From: Lachnospiraceae bacterium
Lineage (GTDB): Bacteria; Bacillota; Clostridia; Lachnospirales; Lachnospiraceae
Length of the DNA: 61,244 bases
NCBI GenBank assembly: GCA_028696165.1
Contig: JAQVHQ010000015.1
Location: 1-61,244, forward strand
Reading direction: 5' to 3'
Of this stretch, positions 9,031-14,734 are shown one piece after another (positions within the stretch are counted from its first letter, which is position 1; each line of letters starts with the position of its first letter). The notes below the pieces were generated by a model. That model searched no databases. It worked only from the letters and a program-made list of their open reading frames with translations, and had not been told where the DNA came from. Both the position numbers and the translations under genes were made by a program.

Positions 9031-10233
9031 ATGGTACATATAATATTAATTATCATTTATCTTGCTTTTATTAGTCTGGGTCTGCCGGATCCGATGCTCG
9101 GTTCAGCGTGGCCGTCGATGTATAAGGAGTTTCAGGTTCCAGTGTCTTATGCTGGTGCAATTTCTATGATTATTGCCATTGGAACGATTTTTTCAAGTCT
9201 TAATAGTGACCGACTGACAAAAAAGCTGGGAACAGGGAAGATAACCGCCATTAGTGTTGCGATTACTGCGGTTGCTCTGTTTGGATTTTCTATCAGCCAT
9301 TCTTTCGGGATGTTATGTCTGTGGGCGATTCCTTACGGATTTGGTGCCGGTGGGGTTGATGCTGCTTTGAATAATTATGTGGCACTTCATTATGGAAGCC
9401 ATCATATGAGCTGGCTGCACTGTATGTGGGGTGTGGGTACTATTATTGGACCTTACGTGATTGGATATGCATTGACTAATGGATATACATGGAATTTTGG
9501 ATATCGTGCTATCTCTATTATGCAGATTTTTCTCACTGTTATTCTTGTTCTTAGTATTCCTTTGTGGAAAGGGCGGGAGGATTCACCTTTGGGTGGCTCT
9601 GCTGATATCAAAAAAGGTGAAACTGAAAAGGCACTTTCTTTGAAGGAGATTTTTTCAATCCCGGGGGCGAAGGAAATTATGGTGACTTTCTTCTGTTATT
9701 GCGCTTTGGAATCGACTGCGATGCTGTGGGCCAGCAGTTATATGGTGCTTTATAAGAATATTGCTGTAGAGACAGCAGCGCAGTATGCCAGTCTGTTCTT
9801 TATTGGAATTACGGCTGGAAGGGCAATTAGTGGATTTTTGACTTTTAAGTTGAATGACACGCAGATGATTCGTCTTGGTCAGGGGATTATCGTGGTGGGG
9901 GGTATTGCGATGCTGCTCCCGCTGGGAAATGTTGGTACTTTGGTGGGGTTGATTTTGGTTGGACTTGGGTGTGCACCGATTTATCCTTGTATTATTCATT
10001 CGACACCGGTTCGGTTTGGGGTGAAGAAGTCTCAGGCTGTTATTGGGGTGCAGATGGCAAGTGCTTATATTGGTACTTGTTTGATGCCGCCGTTGTTTGG
10101 ATGGATTGCAAATCATGTGACGATTATGCTTTTCCCGATTTATTTGCTGTTGATTTTGGGAGTGATGGTTGTGATGCATGAGATTTTGATTCGGAAGACT
10201 TCCGGGGTGCGGAGTCATGCGGGGGTGGAGTAG
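9031..10233 (+). CDS. Major facilitator superfamily transporter
   Basis: This 400-residue protein is a polytopic membrane carrier with about twelve hydrophobic segments, an N-terminal LGLPDPMLGSAWP turn and a loop 2-3 basic stretch (DRLTKKLGTGK) typical of MFS carriers. It resembles the sugar/FucP-like and multidrug MFS permeases common in gut Clostridia. The substrate cannot be read from sequence. ATG 9031 is chosen over an in-frame start 24 bases upstream because an AGGAGG site at 9016-9021 sits 9 bases before it. The gene is monocistronic, between a terminator and a long palindromic element that begins 30 bases after its stop. Its distal part prefers codons ending in T or G, giving a T/G-rich coding strand that continues into the following repeats. 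Confidence 0.88.
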   Translation: MVHIILIIIYLAFISLGLPDPMLGSAWPSMYKEFQVPVSYAGAISMIIAIGTIFSSLNSDRLTKKLGTGKITAISVAITAVALFGFSISHSFGMLCLWAIPYGFGAGGVDAALNNYVALHYGSHHMSWLHCMWGVGTIIGPYVIGYALTNGYTWNFGYRAISIMQIFLTVILVLSIPLWKGREDSPLGGSADIKKGETEKALSLKEIFSIPGAKEIMVTFFCYCALESTAMLWASSYMVLYKNIAVETAAQYASLFFIGITAGRAISGFLTFKLNDTQMIRLGQGIIVVGGIAMLLPLGNVGTLVGLILVGLGCAPIYPCIIHSTPVRFGVKKSQAVIGVQMASAYIGTCLMPPLFGWIANHVTIMLFPIYLLLILGVMVVMHEILIRKTSGVRSHAGVE

Positions 10234-10262
10234 GATTGGGGGTGAGGGGATTGGAGGCGGAC

Positions 10263-10598
10263 GCTCTGCCGCTGTCTTTCTTCTCGCATCTTCCCGGACA
10301 GACCAGGCGCCGGACAATAAAACGCGAGTTTTTTTCTGACAGGTCATTTCGCTGTGAATATCTAGGTGTGCAGGAAACGGCTGAAACAGGGATCAGACAC
10401 ATTCGACTCGTATGCTGATGCATACGAGCCTCAGGGTGTCTTCAAAAAGTGTTTGGTAAACACTTTTTGCCCTGCTTCAGCCGTTTCCTGCGCACCAAGA
10501 TATTCATCAGCTTATTCGATGTCAGAAAAAAGCTCGCGTTTTATTGTCCGGCGCCTGGTCTGTCCGGGAAGATGCGAGAAGAAAGACAGCGGCAGAGC
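10263..10598 (+). ncRNA. Large palindromic structured element, copy A
   Basis: A 336-nt near-perfect hairpin. The outer arms pair over roughly 75 bases (GCTCTGCCGC... with ...GCGGCAGAGC). They are interrupted by an asymmetric internal loop (left GGTCATTTCGCTGT, right ATCAGCTTATTCGATGTC), then pair again (GCAGGAAACGGCTGAA with TTCAGCCGTTTCCTGC). The apex is a branched structure: AGACAC/GTGTCT enclosing hairpin P2 (10407-10428, CTCGTATG/CATACGAG, loop CTGATG), then hairpin P3 (10443-10469, CAAAAAGTGTTT/AAACACTTTTTG, loop GGT). A second copy at 13546-13855 keeps the loops but has different, compensating stems, which argues for a folded RNA or single-stranded DNA. There is no T-run after the outer stem, so it is not a simple terminator. 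Strand is assigned by the direction of the flanking genes and is uncertain. Confidence 0.75.
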
Positions 10599-11060
10599 TG
10601 GGGAGTGGTGGAAGAGGAGGGGTGGTGGTGGAAGAGGAGGGTGGTGGTAGGGCGCGTGCCGAAAAAATGGCACGGGGCTTGTGGTGGTATGGAGGTTAGA
10701 AGCTGAGTTTGTTAGGGTGGGGATTTTGGGGTTTGTTGGGGGGAATGTAGAGAGGTGTTTTGGGTGGAGTGGTGGAAGAGGAAGGGTGGTGGTAGGGCGC
10801 GTGCCGAAAAAATGGCACGGGGCTTGTGGTGGTATGAAGGTTAGAAGCTGAGTTTGTTGGGGTGGGATTTTGGAGTTTGTTTGGGGGACGTAGAGAGGTG
10901 TTTTGTGTGGAGTGGTGGAAGAGGAGTGGTGGTAGGGCGCGTGCCGAAAAAATGGCACGGGGCTTGTGGTTGGTATGGAGGTTAGAAGCTGAGTTTGTTG
11001 GGGTGGGAATTTTGGAGTGTGTTGGGGGACGTAGAGAAGTGTTTCACTGTGGAGTGTTAG
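10594..11060. repeat. Three tandem G-rich repeats of about 140-145 bp
   Basis: Three successive units share GGGCGCGTGCC-GAAAAAAT-GGCACGGGGC (starting at 10650, 10795 and 10935, so 145 and 140 bases apart), GGTTAGAAGCTGAGTTTGTTRGGG and a GTAGAGARGTGTTT block. Each unit also has a variable GGTGG/GAGG purine run. The + strand is almost free of C apart from one small hairpin per unit (CGTGCC/GGCACG, A-rich loop), and the G runs could form G-quadruplexes. Reading frames here are low-complexity and not believable genes. The array begins where palindromic element A ends. Confidence 0.85.
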
Positions 11061-11128
11061 GAGCTGTGAAATGTGAGGAGAAGAGTATATTATATTGGGT
11101 GTGGAGATAAAGAAATAAAAAATGACTA

Positions 11129-11159
11129 TTGACCTAAAGTTAGGTTTAGATGGTATGAT
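11129..11159 (+). promoter_or_regulatory. MerR-type promoter/operator of the aldo/keto reductase gene
   Basis: TTGACC (11129-11134) and TATGAT (11154-11159) are separated by 19 bases, the over-long spacing typical of MerR-family promoters. A perfect dyad, ACCTAAAGTTAGGT (11132-11145), overlaps the -35 box and enters the spacer. A MerR-type activator (AdhR-like, aldehyde-responsive) is the natural candidate; no merR gene is in the window. Confidence 0.6.
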
Positions 11160-11200
11160 TATTTTGATATTTATTGTTGGTTTGTAAAGGAGATGTTGAT

Positions 11201-12334
11201 ATGATTTATAATGATTTTCAAGATTTGAAGTTATCTGGGTTAGGTATGGGGTGTATGCGCCTGCCTGTTATTGATGGTGATGATGCTAAGGTGGATGAGA
11301 AGGCTGCTGCTGAGATGGTGGATTATGCTATGGAGCAGGGTGTGAATTATTATGATACTGCATGGGGGTATCATAGTGGTAATTCGGAGACTGCTATAGG
11401 TAAGGCTCTTAGTAAATATGACAGAAGCAGTTTCTATCTGGCTACGAAGTTCCCGGGTTATGATTTGAGTAATATGGGTAAGGTGGAAGAGATTTTTGAG
11501 GAGCAGTTGAAGAAGTGTGGTGTGGAGTATTTTGATTTTTATCTGTTCCACAATGTTTGTGAGATGAATATTGATGCTTATCTGGATAAACAGTATGGTA
11601 TTTTTGAGTATCTTTGCAAGCAGAAGGAGGCTGGAAGAATTAAGCATCTTGGTTTTTCTGCTCATGGCAGTTATGATGTAATGAAGCGTTTTCTGGAAGC
11701 TTATGGTGAGAAGATGGAGTTTTGCCAGATTCAGTTGAATTATCTGGATTGGACTTTCCAGGATGCTAAGAAGAAGGTGGAACTGCTGGGTGAGTATAAT
11801 CTTCCTGTATGGGTTATGGAGCCTCTTCGTGGTGGTAAGCTTGCTTCTCTTGCCAGGGAACATGAGGATAGATTGAAAGAACTCCGTCCGGATGAAGGTA
11901 TTCCAGCCTGGGCTTTCCGTTTTCTGCAGTCGCTGCCTGGCGTTACCATGATTTTGTCTGGTATGTCTAATTATGAGCAGATGAAGGCTAATATTGCAAC
12001 TTTTGAAACTAAGAGTCCTTTGAATGAGAATGAGATGGAGACGTTGCTTGATGTTGCGGACAATATGCTTAAGAAGAAGACTCTTCCTTGTACTGCCTGT
12101 CATTATTGTGTAAGTCATTGTCCTCAGAAACTGGATATTCCGGAATTACTGGCATTGTATAACGAGCATTGCTTTACCGACGGCGGCTTTATTGCACCTA
12201 TGGCTTTGATGTCTTATGCAGATGAGAAGAAACCTAGTGCGTGTATCGGATGCAAGAGTTGTGAAGCTGTCTGTCCTCAGCAGATCAAGATCTCAGAGGC
12301 TATGGCTGATTTTGCACAGAAATTGGGCATGTAG
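11201..12334 (+). CDS. Aldo/keto reductase with C-terminal 4Fe-4S domain
   Basis: This 377-residue protein belongs to the ferredoxin-containing aldo/keto reductases. The N-terminal TIM barrel has the GLGMGCMRLP opening, the DTAWGYHSGNSE active-site region with the catalytic Tyr, and LGFSAHGS. The C terminus has two cysteine clusters, CTACHYCVSHCP (near residue 298) and CIGCKSCEAVCP (near 351), for iron-sulphur centres. It probably reduces an aldehyde or ketone with electrons from NAD(P)H or ferredoxin; the substrate is unknown. ATG 11201 follows AAAGGAGAT by about 6 bases and is preferred to an upstream TTG. The promoter has a MerR-type dyad, consistent with induction by reactive aldehydes or other stress. 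The coding strand is T/G-rich like the preceding repeat tract. Confidence 0.9.
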   Translation: MIYNDFQDLKLSGLGMGCMRLPVIDGDDAKVDEKAAAEMVDYAMEQGVNYYDTAWGYHSGNSETAIGKALSKYDRSSFYLATKFPGYDLSNMGKVEEIFEEQLKKCGVEYFDFYLFHNVCEMNIDAYLDKQYGIFEYLCKQKEAGRIKHLGFSAHGSYDVMKRFLEAYGEKMEFCQIQLNYLDWTFQDAKKKVELLGEYNLPVWVMEPLRGGKLASLAREHEDRLKELRPDEGIPAWAFRFLQSLPGVTMILSGMSNYEQMKANIATFETKSPLNENEMETLLDVADNMLKKKTLPCTACHYCVSHCPQKLDIPELLALYNEHCFTDGGFIAPMALMSYADEKKPSACIGCKSCEAVCPQQIKISEAMADFAQKLGM

Positions 12335-12577
12335 TTCCTGTTTTAACATACATATGAGATTTTACTGCCGTATATGGCAGGTAGATAATTAATATGGCGG
12401 CACTTCAAGATTGTGATATGTCCCTGTCAAGCAGAGCGGGGACGCATCAACAAACTGGGGGTGCCTTTTGTGATGTTGATTACTTGAGGCGCTTTATATG
12501 TCACTATTGCCAAAAGAGAGTTTTATCGGTATACTGAATAGGACTGATTTTACTTTATATGAGGGAAGAAGAAAAAA
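12335..12577. other. Intergenic region with several small inverted repeats and a promoter
   Basis: The 243 bases contain several short dyads: CTGCC/GGCAG near 12370, GTCCC/GGGAC near 12420-12452 and ATCAACA/TGTTGAT near 12456-12482. At the end lies a good promoter, TTGCCA (12507-12512), 17 bases, TATACT (12530-12535), for the next gene. No T-run terminator is obvious after the reductase. The dyads could fold as one RNA, but no family is recognised. Confidence 0.45.
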
Positions 12578-13534
12578 ATGAACAAGAGATTAATGGAAAC
12601 GATGCAGGATATTGCAAGAAACACAGGGTTAGCGGTGGATATGCATTCGGAAACTTTATTTGGTGTGAAAAATGGATATGAAGTTTGTCTGAGTCAGCTA
12701 AATCAGACGGTTATGCTCAATATGTCTTTTTCGGTAAGTCGTGGAGGAATACATCCAAGTGTTGCTGAAATCAAGCCGGTTTTGAAGGAATCAAAAATAT
12801 TGGGTGTATGTAATGTGATTGGTAATAAATTAAATATCACAGTGAAGAATGGTCTGCATAAGAATAAGGGTGTTGCTAATGTAGCAGAAGCATTGGAGGT
12901 TGTTACCAGATATCTTCATGTAAACGGGTATGAAAATTGCTGTCAGACTTGCGGTAAAGTGGAAAATACCGATGCTTACATCGTAAGTGGAGGTATAGCA
13001 CTCCTTTGTCCGGATTGTTTCGCAAGTATGAGCAGTGCTGTGGATTTGAAAAACCAGGAGACAAGTCAGAAGAAGGAGAATGTTGTTGCCGGAATAGTTG
13101 GTGCGCTTTTAGGTTCTTTGGTGGGTGCTATTGCTATTGTTATTTTGGGACAGCTGGGATATGTGGCTGCTTTATCTGGTGTGGTTATGGGAATTTGTGC
13201 ACTGAAGGGGTATGAACTTTTAGCTGGGAAATTGAGCAGGAAAGGTATTGTTATCAGTGTTATTATTATGCTGATTATGGTTTTCGTTGGTCATCGTGTG
13301 GACTGGGCGATTACTGTGGCTTCCTATTTTGAAGTTGATTTCTTTACCGCATTTAATGGAATTACGCAGCTGATTCAGGAGCAGTATATTGAGGCTGGCA
13401 GTTATTATACTGGATTGGTTATGGTTTATTTATTTGCTGTGGCCGGAGCGGTTCCTACTATTATCAATTCGGTTAAGAGTAAGAAGATGGAGAATGTTAC
13501 TTATATGATGCGAGGCGGGAATCTTGATTTTTAG
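12578..13534 (+). CDS. Uncharacterised membrane protein with Cys4 zinc-ribbon-like motif
   Basis: I do not recognise a named family. The 318-residue protein has a soluble N-terminal domain (1-120) and then a four-cysteine cluster (CCQTCG ... CPDCF, about 121-150) that looks like a small zinc ribbon. The C-terminal half has four to five hydrophobic segments, starting with a glycine-rich one (VVAGIVGALLGSLVGAIAIV). The layout suggests a membrane protein with a cytosolic metal-bound domain. A GAGGGAAG sequence lies about 9 bases before the ATG. It has its own promoter at 12507-12535. The stop codon is 12 bases before palindromic element B, so that element would be in its 3' untranslated region. 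Confidence 0.7.
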   Translation: MNKRLMETMQDIARNTGLAVDMHSETLFGVKNGYEVCLSQLNQTVMLNMSFSVSRGGIHPSVAEIKPVLKESKILGVCNVIGNKLNITVKNGLHKNKGVANVAEALEVVTRYLHVNGYENCCQTCGKVENTDAYIVSGGIALLCPDCFASMSSAVDLKNQETSQKKENVVAGIVGALLGSLVGAIAIVILGQLGYVAALSGVVMGICALKGYELLAGKLSRKGIVISVIIMLIMVFVGHRVDWAITVASYFEVDFFTAFNGITQLIQEQYIEAGSYYTGLVMVYLFAVAGAVPTIINSVKSKKMENVTYMMRGGNLDF

Positions 13535-13545
13535 GAGGGTGGGAC

Positions 13546-13855
13546 GCCTTGAGGATTTTGCTTCTGGACAGAATGTGGCGGGCAGGCCGCAGATAAGGAT
13601 TTTTATTGACGGTCATTTCGCTGTAATAATCTAAGTACATAAAAGAGTCGATTCCATGGGATCAGGCACATTCAGCGTGTATGCTGATGCATACACACTT
13701 CAGAGTGCCTTCGTCAGGTGTTTTGGTAAACACCTGACGCCCATGGAATCGGCTCTTTTATGTACTAAGATTATTATCAGCTCATTCGATGTCAATAAAA
13801 ATTCCTTATCTGCGGCCTGCCCGCCACATTCTGTCCAGAAACAAAATCCTCAAGG
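13546..13855 (+). ncRNA. Large palindromic structured element, copy B
   Basis: This 310-nt hairpin has the same architecture as 10263-10598. The outer arms pair over about 60 bases (GCCTTGAGGATTTTG... with ...AAAATCCTCAAGGC) and have no sequence similarity to the arms of copy A. The internal loop is conserved (GGTCATTTCGCTGT / ATCAGCTCATTCGATGTC). The inner stem is different but paired (GTACATAAAAGAG.CGATTCCATGGG with its complement). The apex keeps GGGATCAGGCACATTC, a P2 hairpin with the TGAT loop (GTGTATGC/GCATACAC), TTCAGAGTGCCTTC, and a P3 hairpin (CGTCAGGTGTTT/AAACACCTGACG) with loop TGGT. It begins 12 bases after the stop of the preceding gene. Confidence 0.75.
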
Positions 13856-13935
13856 CTGGTTGTAGAGGGCGGAAGGGGAATATTTGTTTTGAGAGTTAAA
13901 AATAAACGTTGGAAAATAAATGATAAAAATTATCC

Positions 13936-13964
13936 TTGCATAATACCCCGAGGGGGTATATAAT
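13936..13964 (+). promoter_or_regulatory. Copper operon promoter with CsoR operator
   Basis: TTGCAT (13936-13941) and TATAAT (13959-13964) are exactly 17 bases apart. The spacer is a G/C-tract dyad, ATACCCCGAGGGGGTAT (13943-13959), of the type bound by apo-CsoR. Copper binding would release CsoR and open the promoter. Confidence 0.88.
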
Positions 13965-13988
13965 GGCTTTGAAAGGAAGGTGTCGGAT

Positions 13989-14300
13989 ATGGATGATGAA
14001 AAAAAGTTGGAATGTTGTTGTCATCAGACTAAGGAGCGGTCTGAGAAGGAATATAAGGATTTGATTAATCGGTTGAGTCGTATTGAAGGCCAGATTCGTG
14101 GGATTAAAGGTATGGTGGAGAAGGATGCTTACTGTGTGGATATTTTGACACAGGCTGCTGCGGCGAATGCTGCTTTGAATAGTTTTAATAAGGTTTTGCT
14201 GGCTAATCACATTAAGACTTGTGTTACAGATGATATTAAAGCTGGGAAAGAAGATAAAGTGGATGAGCTGGTTTTGACTTTGCAGAAATTGATGAAGTAG
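13989..14300 (+). CDS. csoR: Copper-sensing transcriptional repressor CsoR
   Basis: This 103-residue helical repressor has the Cu(I) ligand set Cys49, His74, Cys78. The 25- and 4-residue spacings are the same as in the founding CsoR. The core INRLSRIEGQIRGIKGM is typical of the family. The N terminus carries an extra CCCH stretch (residues 9-12) that is not part of the canonical site. ATG 13989 is 8 bases from an AAGGAAGG site; the GTG at 13980 overlaps that site and is less likely. It is first in the operon with a CopZ-like protein and CopA, directly behind a matching operator, so it should autoregulate. Confidence 0.93.
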   Translation: MDDEKKLECCCHQTKERSEKEYKDLINRLSRIEGQIRGIKGMVEKDAYCVDILTQAAAANAALNSFNKVLLANHIKTCVTDDIKAGKEDKVDELVLTLQKLMK

Positions 14301-14358
14301 GAGACTGTTAAATCTTAAAAAGATAATAGATTATATGATAAAGAAAAGGAGATTTGGT

Positions 14359-14727
14359 ATGGGAACTGCGATTATTGTTATAATACTTCTTTTGATTGTT
14401 TTTTTCGCTTTGAAGGGAAGTTTGAAGCATTTTAAGGGGGAGGGCGGCTGTTGTGGCGGTTCGCCGGCTGTGAAGGTTAAGAAGAAAAAGCTTGAAGGTA
14501 CGGTGGTGGCTGAGAAAGTGATTCATATTGATGGTATGCATTGTGAGAATTGCAGGAATAGTGTGGAAGGAAAACTCAATGCTGTCGATGGAGCTGTTGC
14601 TAAGGTGAATTTGAATGAGAAGATGGCGGTGGTGTCTATGGACCGTGTGATTGAGGATGCGATTTTAAAGAAGGCAGTAGAGGATGCTGGATTTACTGTT
14701 GTTGATATTCAGGTTAAGGAAGGATGA
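14359..14727 (+). CDS. Membrane-anchored heavy-metal-associated (CopZ-like) protein
   Basis: This 122-residue protein opens with one hydrophobic helix (GTAIIVIILLLIVFFAL), then a glycine/cysteine-rich linker (GGCCGGS) and a heavy-metal-associated domain with a GMHCENC metal motif. It probably carries Cu(I) at the inner face of the membrane and passes it to CopA, encoded 7 bases downstream. The CCGG linker may be a second thiol site. ATG 14359 follows AAAAGGAGA by 8 bases; an upstream ATG at 14335 lacks a good site. A membrane tether on a CopZ-like chaperone is unusual; classical CopZ is soluble. Confidence 0.82.
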   Translation: MGTAIIVIILLLIVFFALKGSLKHFKGEGGCCGGSPAVKVKKKKLEGTVVAEKVIHIDGMHCENCRNSVEGKLNAVDGAVAKVNLNEKMAVVSMDRVIEDAILKKAVEDAGFTVVDIQVKEG

Positions 14728-14734
14728 TAATTAG

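Noticed and set aside
10236-11110. Several long reading frames on both strands in the palindrome and G-rich repeats
   Set aside because: They are low-complexity, rich in Pro/His/Ser or Gly/Trp/Arg, lack ribosome sites and mirror repeat units; they are by-products of composition.
12430-12470. GEMM-like sequence (GGGGACGCATCAAC)
   Set aside because: Only a partial match to GGACGCAAA; the remaining conserved blocks and tetraloop arm are missing.
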